Shown: positions 26,801 through 35,500 of the stretch, piece by piece
How the letters are laid out: each line of letters starts with the position of its first letter
How positions within the stretch are numbered: position 1 is the stretch's first letter
Assembly (NCBI GenBank): GCA_013399115.1
Contig: VXAA01005193.1
Coordinates: 1,767,372-1,831,371 of the forward strand
DNA length: 64,000 bases
Origin: Anseranas semipalmata
Lineage: Eukaryota > Chordata > Aves > Anseriformes > Anseranatidae
Reading direction: 5' to 3'
Notes under the pieces: generated by a model
Told to the model about the DNA's origin: nothing
Seen by the model: only the letters and a program-made list of their open reading frames with translations
The model's database searches: none
Made by a program: the position numbers and the translations under genes

Positions 26801-29344
26801 ACAGTTCACCAACTTGCAAGATCATCACAGTTTTGCACTGTGCTGTATTTAAGAAAGTTGAATAAACAGGAACTTCTGTGATCTCTTCCATATTGCACAT
26901 AAACTCAGAGCATAAACCATACTGTACTACCTACAGCACATTATTTTGACAAGAACAGCATCTCAGTTTTGTTCCCTCTGTATTTTTTATTTGTAAATAA
27001 GAGTAACAAATGAAAGTCCTGTGAACCTTTAGAGCATTTTTAACACAACAAATTTGCTTTGTACCTAGATTTATTACTACTAATAATAAACAATATGCAA
27101 AGAACATATGCCTCTATCATTCACACTGAAATAGAAAGTTAAAACATAGTATCTGTTAAAATCTCTAAGTGCTTCTGGGAAATTATTGCTATTTCCACCA
27201 GTATTTTTCATGAATCTTGACAAAAACACCTCTCACAAGAAGTAGTTCTACTTAATGAACTGTTCACTGCCACACTAGTTGCGCAAAGGTAGCTGAACAT
27301 CTCATCTGAATTATGCCTGCTCTGCATGAATACCCACCCAGCATCATATCTGAAGTACATGCAGAAAACTAACCGCAGATCCCTCGACGTAAAAACAACA
27401 TGCAAATGCAAGTCAAGACCTGGATCTGTAACTTACCTCATAGGAACCCCTTAGTAAGAAAATTCTATCGTGATGACCAAACTGAAGCAAATTTAATTTT
27501 CAAAATCTGTAACTTCACCATACACCACCACACCTTGCCACACTTCATGCCAGGTTTACTCTGAGATCCCTGAGATTTCTGACCCAAAGGGTAAGTGATC
27601 TACAGCATATGAATATCTGGCTTCACTATGACACTTACTAGCAGCTACTTTTCTGAACCTTCAAAGGAAGTGCTGCTTGAGGTGCCATACCAGTTATATA
27701 CCTGGATAACAGTAAATAATCTCCAGTATAGTTTACACAGAGACTTTTCTAGAGAAATGTACACTGTTAAACAACATAGACATATTTGTGGTTCTGTTAC
27801 CCAAGAATCCCCAGCTGTTCATTCCTCCTGGCTTATATACCTATACCAAAGCCACAAAAAACTATTAAGACTTGCACTCTCCTGACTATAAACTCAGTTC
27901 AGGATAAAAGGGTTCAAAGTCCACATTTTGTACTAAAATTTCTTCCAACGATATGGCCATTGTAAGTGTAAAAGGAACTCTTTACAGCATATTCCCCCTG
28001 ACCAGCGAGACAGAAAAGCCCAAGGCAGACAGTCAGCAGTATACTTACTCTATCACGCCTGCCTCAGGAACTTTGCGTTCCACCTGAAAGGTAATCAGAC
28101 AATACATGATGAATATTGAATGTTTATGTACCTGACATGCTCTATTCAAACAGAGCTCACTGCCATCTCTAGTAACTCTAGATAGTTGAATACTGAAATG
28201 TCAGTGAGAAAAACACACCTCTGGACAGTTGGTAAGCAGCAATACCTCATCCCACACCCCTGAAACCCTCAGATGCAGCTACCCACTCCAGACATATTTT
28301 AACCACCAACTGCCCCCTAAAGGACATCCCTTTATAAATTATTTTTGGATTATCACAATACTCAATCACAAACAAAAAAATCCCAGTCTTACATTCAGAA
28401 TTAAAAACGTACAAGTACAGAAGAAGGGATGAACAAATCTTGGCCCCCGTCAATGAACAAAATGTAAGACAGATCAGATAGCAGGAGCCAACAGCTTAAA
28501 ATCGCAGCTTAAGATGGCTGCTTTTAGAAAACGTTGTTTAATGCAGCCTAGATTATCATTCTGGAGTGCTGAGATGCAAGGTGCTACACAAATGAGCAAG
28601 CAAGGAAGTCAAGATACTGTCTGACTACTGATGTAGTCAACTACTACATAGATGCCAGTGCTCTGCTACAGAGAAACTTCCCAGAATGTCTCCAAACCTT
28701 GCAAGCCAAGAAGACAGCCTTTCAAATACTTCTGGCTTAGAAAGAAGTGTTCAAGATTTTTTGATTTTTTCACAAGCAAGGAACTGCCTTCCCGCTGCAA
28801 AGAGCAAAATGTCCTTCATCTGCTTGTTGGCCATAAGGAAAGTCTAGAAAACAAATCTCACTCTCTTCCCCTGTAAGAAATAACACATATCCTAACTGAG
28901 ACCAAAACAGAGCTCAAATCATGCTTAGGACATTGCATCATTCTGAATATTTAGGAAAATATACTCTTTTGGTTCTCCTAAAAAAAAAAATAGTAGTTAT
29001 GAATAGGTACGTAACAAATACTTAGACCGAAACTACACAGACGGAGCATGGAGTTTCAAATTCTGCTTGGTAAAAGCCCTTAAAAGTTCAGCTCAGGTGA
29101 ATTTTTCATTTGTTTTTAAATGTGAGACCATTAATCTCAAAGTCTGTAATTTTTCAGTTTATTGTTTAAAGTTTTAGAAAACTTGAGATTCTGGTAGTAA
29201 CTGTTCATTTTTTTTTATTTTTATTTTTTACCTCTGATGGCTTTTCAAAGACAAATTGCTTTTGAGTGTGAAGCTGATCTTTTCTCATCCATGCCTGTCC
29301 AGTGCCTGCAGGGGAAAGGTTGCTGGCCACAGGTGCCTTGGGTG
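11735..29344 (-). CDS. ALKBH3: ALKBH3, alpha-ketoglutarate-dependent dioxygenase AlkB homolog 3 (coding span, 5' end incomplete)
   Basis: Fe(II)/2-oxoglutarate dioxygenase that oxidatively removes 1-methyladenine and 3-methylcytosine from single-stranded DNA and RNA; in human it works with the ASCC helicase complex. Eight coding exons, joined minus-strand: 29344-29232, 28083-28049, 26073-26026, 24495-24392, 23142-23054, 19812-19603, 12467-12369, 11827-11735. All junctions are GT-AG and keep frame. They encode 263 residues, including the split one at the start, against 286 in human; everything after exon 3 is exactly 225 residues, as in human. Catalytic features are intact: the HxD iron pair (DWHSDD), distal His at the start of the last exon (HRVPKEY), and 2OG-binding arginines in RDARINLTFR. 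The missing part is the N-terminal ~23 residues (human exon 2), which I could not locate. No frameshift or stop is seen. Confidence 0.95.
11828..12368 (-). other. ALKBH3 intron 9, with (AAC)n tract
   Basis: A short 541-bp intron. It contains an AACAA/AAC simple repeat at about 11845-11880, within 20 bases of the acceptor. On the minus strand that repeat supplies a GT-rich upstream context instead of a normal pyrimidine tract. Nothing else was recognised. Confidence 0.8.
12369..12467 (-). CDS. ALKBH3: ALKBH3 exon 9
   Basis: Ninety-nine bases, phase 0 at both ends, with acceptor TTTCTTTTTAG and donor GTAAGA. It encodes 33 residues beginning EEDGDYTYVER and including HGTLLMMEGATQEDWQ, part of the double-stranded beta-helix fold that leads into the distal iron-binding His of exon 10. 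It corresponds to human residues 224-256. Confidence 0.95.
12468..19602 (-). other. ALKBH3 intron 8
   Basis: This 7.1-kb intron is the largest in the gene. It holds a poly-T run at about 14874-14889, an AT-type microsatellite at 18077-18111 and a short (TA)n at about 18762-18776. No nested gene, RNA gene or intact mobile element was recognised. Open frames inside it (such as 15321-15536) lack splice signals and domain character. Confidence 0.7.
18077..18111. repeat. AT-rich microsatellite (ATATCT-type)
   Basis: Short interrupted tandem units of ATATCT/ATAT within ALKBH3 intron 8, seen directly in the sequence. Confidence 0.8.
19603..19812 (-). CDS. ALKBH3: ALKBH3 exon 8 (catalytic HxD exon)
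   Basis: The largest coding exon: 210 bases, exactly 70 codons, phase 0 on both sides, between acceptor TGATTGCAG and donor GTGAGT. It encodes WHPLLTMLKE at the start and contains NSLLCNLYRNEKDSVDWHSD. That segment holds the equivalents of human Leu177, Asn179, Tyr181 and the iron ligands His191 and Asp193. SFGATRTFEMRKK follows, a typical AlkB core strand. Confidence 0.98.
19813..23053 (-). other. ALKBH3 intron 7
   Basis: A 3.2-kb intron of unique, AT-leaning sequence. No repeat family, RNA gene or nested exon was recognised. Confidence 0.65.
23054..23142 (-). CDS. ALKBH3: ALKBH3 exon 7
   Basis: Eighty-nine bases: two bases completing a split Glu codon, then 29 codons. The acceptor follows a long pyrimidine run (poly-A on the plus strand at 23144-23160) and the donor is GTATGT. 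The product EEPRLTSWYGELPYTYSRIT matches the AlkB nucleotide-recognition lid region, around human Tyr143. It corresponds to human residues 125-153. Confidence 0.97.
23143..24391 (-). other. ALKBH3 intron 6
   Basis: A 1.25-kb intron. A poly-A run at 23144-23160 on the plus strand is the pyrimidine tract of the exon 7 acceptor. Nothing else was recognised. Confidence 0.7.
24392..24495 (-). CDS. ALKBH3: ALKBH3 exon 6
   Basis: One hundred and four bases: one leading base (end of a split Arg codon), 34 codons, and one trailing G that starts the Glu codon finished by exon 7. The acceptor is TTCTTCCTTAG and the donor is the weaker GTAAAG. The product contains PGFIDSEQADWMFEQLLQDI, the human PGFVDVKEADWILEQL segment. 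Confidence 0.95.
24496..26025 (-). other. ALKBH3 intron 5
   Basis: A 1.5-kb AT-rich intron with no recognised feature. Confidence 0.65.
26026..26073 (-). CDS. ALKBH3: ALKBH3 exon 5
   Basis: Forty-eight bases with acceptor TCTATCCTCAG and donor GTGAGT. One leading C completes an Asp codon, 15 codons follow (KPGVYELSPGPSGVS), and a trailing AG starts the Arg codon completed by exon 6. Human has EGVYEISLSPTGVSR at this place. The exon is too short to be found as an open frame; its junction phases prove it. Confidence 0.93.
26074..28048 (-). other. ALKBH3 intron 4
   Basis: A 2-kb intron with interrupted poly-A runs at about 26187-26213. No other feature was recognised. Confidence 0.65.
28049..28083 (-). 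CDS. ALKBH3: ALKBH3 exon 4 (35-bp micro-exon)
   Basis: Only 35 bases: 11 codons (VERKVPEAGVI) and a trailing GA that forms Asp with exon 5. The acceptor is CTTTCAG and the donor GTAAGT. It aligns with human VVRRAPEPRVID. Phases match on both sides, which supports such a small exon. Confidence 0.92.
28084..29231 (-). other. ALKBH3 intron 3
   Basis: A 1.15-kb intron without recognised features. Confidence 0.65.
29232..29344 (-). CDS. ALKBH3: ALKBH3 exon 3
   Basis: One hundred and thirteen bases between acceptor TTTGCTGTAG and donor GTAAAA. Two leading bases complete a split codon, then 37 codons. The latter half (GTGQAWMRKD and TQKQFVFEKPSE) aligns with human GQTWKNKE and REFVFKEPQQ; the first half is Pro/Ala/Ser-rich and poorly conserved. 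If exon 1 were spliced directly to this exon, a TGA would lie in frame just upstream and the first start codon would be the Met at position 20 of these 37 codons. Confidence 0.88.
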
Positions 29345-30276
29345 CTACAGCAAAGAAAAAAAAGGATCACATGAAATTGCACTTTACCCTAGGGAAAACG
29401 CAATACTTATGTTTGGAAGAGCTTATGGAGTCATTCTTTAAAGGATTCTCCTCTGCTTGGCAGAGATTTCAGGTTAACAGCCAAACCTGCATAAGAGCTA
29501 AAACTGCACAGAAACTTGAATATTTTTGTTTGTTATTCATAGACAAATGGAAAGTGTTTTTAAATGAATTCCTGTCAAATGGAGATACTTACAATGAAAA
29601 AGGTCCTGCCTTTTGCTATCTTTTATTAAGTTAAAAACAGAGAAGGAAAAAGGGACAGGTGGAGTTTAAATTCTTCACAGGACAACGACCGTGGCAAAGA
29701 ACGCATAATGACATCACGGAATATTACAATTCTAATAAGGAGTACTCAAGAGACAGAAGTCTTTATGGCATGAAAAAAATTCTATGTTAAAACAGTATTA
29801 AACTCCCAAAATTAAGAACTCAAAACTTATGTGCCTCATGTATACATACATGATCCATTTTCCTAAGAGAGGCGTGCTTGGCCTTGCCTCTTTTTACCGT
29901 GCTTTTTGCTGGTGTTGGCCTAATACATTACTAAAAGTATATCCTCCAAACATGGAACAAATTTAGCAGCACAGGCCTGTTAAATCACACAAGTCTGTAT
30001 CACCATATTATTAAAAATAAAAAAATAAAAATCCAGCTTTAAAACGTAGTGTAATTTGTATCTCTTTTTAACGATCCGTCCCGGTGAAGTTCCACCAGCA
30101 AACGAAAGGGACCGTGTAATCCGTCTGCACATGACAACGGGGCCGCCCTTGCCGCTGCAGGAGGTGCTCTGCAGCCCCTCGTTTTCCACGCTGGTCCCCA
30201 CCTGCCTCGGTCACTACGGGGGACACCCGGGACCTTTCGGGTCCGCCACACGCCAGCGGAGGCTTTCCCAACNCAC
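29345..30276 (-). other. ALKBH3 introns 1-2, exon 2 not located
   Basis: The human gene has a small second exon here that carries the start codon and about 23 residues (human protein starts MEEKRRR). I checked the minus-strand ATGs in this interval. None continues into a basic peptide with a donor in the phase exon 3 needs (one base carried over). The exon may be strongly diverged or absent, or affected by the local sequence ambiguity. Confidence 0.5.
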
Positions 30277-30420
30277 CTCAACGAGCCGCTCCGCCTCCGC
30301 CGGGCCCGTGACCGACCGCGGGCAGCGGCGGCCGCGGAGCTGCGTGGCCGAGCTCCTGTCGCCCTCTGGTGGCGGCAGCGGAGGGTGCAGGGGCTCCCGC
30401 CTCGGCCTCACTGTGGAAGT
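30277..30420 (-). other. ALKBH3: ALKBH3 non-coding exon 1 (5' end approximate)
   Basis: On the minus strand the GC-rich sequence ends GGCTCGTTGAG before GTGNGT (30271-30276), a good donor apart from one undetermined base. It has no ATG, as expected for a 5'UTR exon. The right-hand limit is only estimated from where CpG density falls. Confidence 0.6.
30357..30373 (-). promoter_or_regulatory. CTCF-type motif in ALKBH3 exon 1
   Basis: The minus strand reads CCACCAGAGGGCGAC, an exact fit to the CTCF core CCASYAGRKGGCRS. It lies inside the presumed first exon of ALKBH3, between the poly(A) site of HSD17B12 and the ALKBH3 gene body, a typical place for an insulator or loop anchor. Occupancy is inference. 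Confidence 0.6.
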
Positions 30421-30594
30421 AACTCAGTTATAGCTTAATCTCGTTCCAATGATTTGAAAGTGTTCGCACTGTCAGAGAGCAGCCAGGAAAAGACTAAGAA
30501 AAAGCTTCGGTTCGAGATGTGGAAGTACAACAATTTTCACTGCATTATAACCTACGATAAAGGGCAAACATTTTAAGGAAACCAACAAACCAGA

Positions 30595-32449
30595 GATTCA
30601 GAGTGAATGCCATTTTATTTGTTTTACCAAGTCAAAAACCACACAGATTAGTTAGTCCAGTGCTTCCACATCACCTTCAGAGCAAAGCCTTACAAAACTT
30701 GTACCACTGACCTCACCCTTCCTGTTCCCCCCGCCCCCCTCCCCCCAAAAAAAGATCAAGAAAACTATGGGATAGGATCTTCAGCTCAGATTTGATCAGC
30801 ACCATTGCATCGGTATTCAGATTTTTTTTCAATGTACAGAAATGTTAGCCCCAAATCATGTTTCAGTACAACATATTTAACTTCAAAACCAGAGCTTGAA
30901 ATTACTTTTTCAAGGACAAAACAACCCCCAGTCATTAACCAAAGGCAGTCACCACAGAAAACAGTGGTAGCTACTTGTAGTTTCATTTGGCTTGAAAGTT
31001 TTAGTACCTTTCACACTTATATAAAGGAATGTTAGAGACCGTATCTTTAAAGAGTAGGTAAACACAGACAACAGCAGTGCACACTTCTCATATACTCTGA
31101 TCCCTGTCTCGGAATTGGATAACTTCAGCTTTACTGGAGCACTCAGTTTTGGAACAGAACTATGGAACAAATCAGTTAAACACAAATAAAAAAAATTCTA
31201 CATTTAAAGAAGTTTACTCGTTCTCATTTTTAAAGCTATCACAAATATTCAGGATTCACATTTCAAACGGCCTCACCAAAAGACATACTGACACACCTCA
31301 AAAAGAATCTATCCATTGTTGCTAACAAGGAGAGTAACTCATTTCAAGCTCTGCATTTAAAGTGCCAGTAATCTTTTACATAGCAACCAGCAAGTAACAC
31401 ACAACTCATGACATTTATCCACATTGTGTTATCACCATCTATTACAAAGAGCAGGCACTGAACTTTTAAAAATGTTATTACAAATTGTAAAGATTACATA
31501 CAACTGAAAAGTTAAATCCATATTCAAGAACAAAGAATGTCAATACTTTTTGCAATGTTATTTTACGTATAGATGAGCAATTACACTCAATTTTGTTTTT
31601 TTGGCCCATTTCGCTCAAGTTCATAACCAAAAGTCACACTAGATCCTTGAAGTTCACATAAATTGACAGCTCAAGTTTTGTTGCAAGAACCCATTTCAGT
31701 ACAGTACCAACCCATGAACAGACTTTAAAACCATCAGGTTAAGGATCACTTCATGGTCATCCTTCCCAAGAGGTGATCCTTTCTAAGTTGCACAGACTTG
31801 ATTGGCACACAAGCCTGAGATATGGGTATTCCTGTTTTACAGAGAGATGACTTCTAGATATCCAGTAAGCAGCTCCTAAGCCTGTCCCCTCCCTGCCCAT
31901 GGCATCCCGGTTTTGTTTACTGGACTACATAAGCAGTGGAGCACTCACTAGATGGCTGACGATGCCGAATCCTTGCAAGTATCCTAAACCTGAGCTGGGA
32001 AAAAGTTACACTCTGAATAGAGCCAGGTTACCTTTCCAAATAAATATGCTCCCTTCCCCCACCTCCCCACCTTTCCATGAATATCAGAGAACTACAATTG
32101 TTCTGCCCTTCACCCACATATATAATACACAGATGTGATGGACAGTATATAACCAAGCCGTTCCTCAGCAGTGCAATGTCTGATCAAGTCCATGTAAGTA
32201 TTTCTTAAAACCCGGTGCAATTTTAGTCCAAAGCACTCCCCCCTCAATATACCTATAAACAAATAAAGCCTATTTTGAAATCAGTATTAGAAGTCAAGAT
32301 TCATCTGTATTCTCAAAACGATACTGTTTTGCTTATTAGAAAGCACACCTACAATTGAAGATGTTTGAAACATTAGGTCTACTTGGTGCTGAAGTGCGGG
32401 TATGGAACCTGCGGGAGTCTCAGGCTTCAGAGATCAAGTTGTCAGCAAC
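30595..32449 (-). other. HSD17B12: HSD17B12 3'UTR
   Basis: From the HSD17B12 stop codon the minus strand runs about 1.85 kb to the first canonical AATAAA (30614-30619, in CAAATAAAATGG). Cleavage is therefore expected around 30590-30605. No splice-flanked coding sequence was seen inside. Plus-strand open frames such as 31899-32138 are chance frames in the UTR. Confidence 0.65.
30614..30619 (-). terminator. HSD17B12: HSD17B12 polyadenylation signal
   Basis: AATAAA on the minus strand is the only canonical signal found between the stop codon and the ALKBH3 CpG island. It leaves less than 200 bp to the ALKBH3 first exon. Confidence 0.6.
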
Positions 32450-32554
32450 TTACTTCTCCTTCATTTTTTTCAAAAAACGAGCCCGTATTTGTTTGTTTGT
32501 TTTCATGAGTAAATTCATGACAGCAGGTGTAGGTAGAATCGAGAAGACCCAGGC
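32450..32554 (-). CDS. HSD17B12: HSD17B12 exon 11 (last coding exon, with stop)
   Basis: Thirty-four codons plus TAA (32450-32452), phase 0, with the acceptor ending TTTTTAG. The product starts [20 protein letters not shown] and ends [10 protein letters not shown]. Length equals human (34 residues), but identity is concentrated in the RA-x-x-LKK tail. The Lys residues at -3 and -5 form the ER retrieval signal. Confidence 0.94.
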   Translation of the reverse strand, partial: AWVFSILPTPAVMNLLMKTNKQIRARFLKKMKEK

Positions 32555-35500
32555 CTAAAAATCAAAGGAAAAAATGTCTCAGCTTTTACAATCCATACTA
32601 AGCTAAATCGAACCATTACCAGCACACACAAACATTATAAAATTATGATTAAAAGTTAAAGAACAAAAATGTTATTTAATATTCAAAATTAATCATTGCT
32701 CTTCTTCCACAATAATCACATAGAACTTATTAGATCCTTGCGTTTTCCAAGGTGACTTACCATGAGGGCGTGGGGCAGGTACCCGTTGGTCTGGGACTGC
32801 AGGCCTACCGTGCCTATCGCAGCTCGTACATACGTTTCAGGACTGGGCTTATCGAAGGTTGGCTTGGAGATTTTAGACATTTTTGTTGCCACATAATACG
32901 GCAGAACACTCTGCATGTAGGAAAGATCATGTTAAGCAGAGAATGCTTGCAGATCATCTTACAGATTCATCAAGGAACTAAGACCATTGGTAGTCAGGTG
33001 ATCTGTATACTGAATTCTGAAACCCACTAGTTTAAACTAGCCTTTTTAATTCCAATTAAAAGATCCCAATGTACAGTACCATCATTTTTAATCAGCTATC
33101 TTGTGTGCCATATTTCATTACAGGCCCATAAGTCATGCTTTTGAAATGCTTGCTTTCAACTTTTCCTCAACCTAGGCCTCTGAAGTAGTCAGAAAGCAGC
33201 AGCCTATAGCGATTCAATCAGATATTAATATACTAGAGAACTTGCAAGCTTAGAAAGGTTGGAACCAATATTGAGAAGGACCTCCTAAGACATCCACACT
33301 CCTTCTGTGGCTATGCTAGCGATTGAGTACGTGCAGTCACTACCATCCATCACAGCACCATGATTTGCAAATCTTTACAGCAGATATCTGAAAAGCACGC
33401 TTCCACTTCTGCTACACTACTGGATCTCAAAATAAGAGTACCATCTCTAAACTCAGTATATTTGAGCAAGTTACGGTTCAGAAGCCTGCGTCCCTATATT
33501 AGTCTTTTAAAGAATAACCACCACACGTGCTTGATCTCAGAAACATTAGCTTTACTATCTCTGAGAAGTATAACATGGATGAAAGAAACACTTAAAGGTC
33601 TCATTGGCTATTTAATCACATCTGTACAGAATTCGACCACCACAAACAGGAAGCACGGCTATGTCAGCTCATTCCTTCACCTTACAGCTTAAAAAATGTG
33701 CACTTCTCTCTATATAAATGGGACTCTGAATATAGATATCATACCAAAGGATTCCACATTCAAATGGAGGGAAAAACTTGGCGACCTGAATTTCAGAAGT
33801 GTAAGCAGTCACCGTCATCTTCAAAGACACCAAAAGCTGCAAATGCTTAGATAAAACTGCTCAGTCTGTTACTGTAATCGTACAGGTATCTACTTTCAGC
33901 TTCATCCATGTTTTTAGTTACATTTCTAAATTGAGTCTCTAATTTGGCATTTAATTAAAAAACACAATTCTAAGGGTTTGATTGGGAAGCTTCTTATTCA
34001 TCAAAAATCTGCATCTCCAACAGCCCCACAAAAAGTGGCATGATTGTTATAGTTAAGATTTAATCTCTTCTGCTCAAAACAGACTTTATAAGTAAACTGC
34101 ACTACCCAACTAAACCACTGGATAGCATGAAGGGGCGAACAACTGTGCATGGAGGATACTTGAAGAAGCGAGTGTACAGTAGCACTACTGCTTAGCTATT
34201 GATCCAGTCTGCAAGGCACATAGGAGCACAGCATTACACTCCAACATTTTATTTCCTCCCAGATACTCTCCAGAAAACAGGAATTTCACTTCAGAAACAT
34301 TAGATTTACCATCTTCCTATTAACAGTGCATTATTTTAACAGATACAAAGAGATCTGTTGAATCCATTAAGTTAATTCTCCCTTCTCCGTCCTCCCCACA
34401 ATGATCTCAGGCATTCATGAGCCATATCTAAAACTGGCATACCAGATTAAAAAAAAAAAAACTTCTGCTGTCTAAAGCCTTTTAGCATTTTGTATTCGGG
34501 CAGACATAACCCATCTACCTGGGCAAGGAACTGTACAGAAAATTTCTTGTCTTTATCCGCAGAAAGCATAGTCTGCTCTCCAGTTTCAAAACAGGACTTA
34601 AAGTAGCTTACGTCAATACAACATTTCTTGCTCGCTTAAAACATTTGCCACTGCTTACAGCTCTGAAGCTTATTAAAATTGGCCAGCGCTCAGAATTGCT
34701 GTCTTCAACATTTTATGGATACGAGAAGAAAGATTTCAGGTCCTGAACATAAGCCTCTACGAATTATGCTACATAGACAAAAACAAAAGTAAGAATAGCT
34801 TGTTTACACAATTTTATTTTACCTTACTCTTTAAAAAGAAAGACCTGAATTCCCATGTGTTTCCCCAGCAGTTTCTTCCCTCTTTTCCATGAGGAAAAAG
34901 GCTGGGGGGGACATAAAGGGGAAATGGAAGAACTGTAGCACTCAAAGCTAACATGTACAGAAAGCTAAAAAGCTTTGAATCTGAAGAAAGGCCATGCCAT
35001 TAGTCTGGTGAAATACGCGTTTGTGAATACCTGGGGGGAGGGAGGGAGCGGGGCAGAGAGAGAGAGAGGGAGAGAGAGAAAGAGAGAGAGAGGTTTGTTT
35101 CGCACTAGGATTGTTTAGTGTCGTGAAAAAGATTGGAGGGGTGTGATCTAACATCTGCCTCTAATTATTTCAAGGGCAGTTATGAGAGCCAAACTCATCA
35201 TGGCAGTGCCAGATCAAATAAAAAGAACCAAACCTGTAAGTTTTTGTTTGTAGACTTTCAGACTGGACACCAGGGAAAAAACAGTTTTCTAGGAGAGCAA
35301 TGCAACACTCAAATAGGTTGTTCAGAGACATCATGGCATCCCCATCCTTGAAGGTTTTCAAGCTTTGGCTGGATAAAGCCGTGTCTAGCCAATGACCTAG
35401 TGTTAGCAGCAATCCCACTGAGAGCAGGAAATTAGACTAGAAAAGTTCCTAAAGATTCCTTCAAGTGACATTTTATACAGTGCATATGGTAGAGGAAAGC

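Larger units (their letters stand above)
30060..30430 (-). promoter_or_regulatory. ALKBH3: ALKBH3 CpG-island promoter and first exon region
   Basis: Roughly 350 bp of dense CpG in otherwise AT-rich DNA. It is directly upstream of ALKBH3 and just past the end of HSD17B12, and shows no TATA element, the usual form for a housekeeping repair gene. Dense CpG continues inside the first intron to about 30070. Initiation is inferred to lie around 30400-30430. Confidence 0.8.

Noticed and set aside
29828..29912. Candidate ALKBH3 exon 2 (basic peptide with KRGKAK near 29880-29900)
   Set aside because: The basic stretch looked promising, but no in-frame ATG precedes it, other frames have stops, and the possible donor GTATGT does not give the phase needed by exon 3.
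30068..30281. CpG-island minus-strand frames of 67-80 codons
   Set aside because: They lie in the first intron next to a donor site and do not resemble the basic N-terminus of ALKBH3.
31899..32138. 79-codon plus-strand frame
   Set aside because: It is antisense inside the HSD17B12 3'UTR with no protein resemblance.
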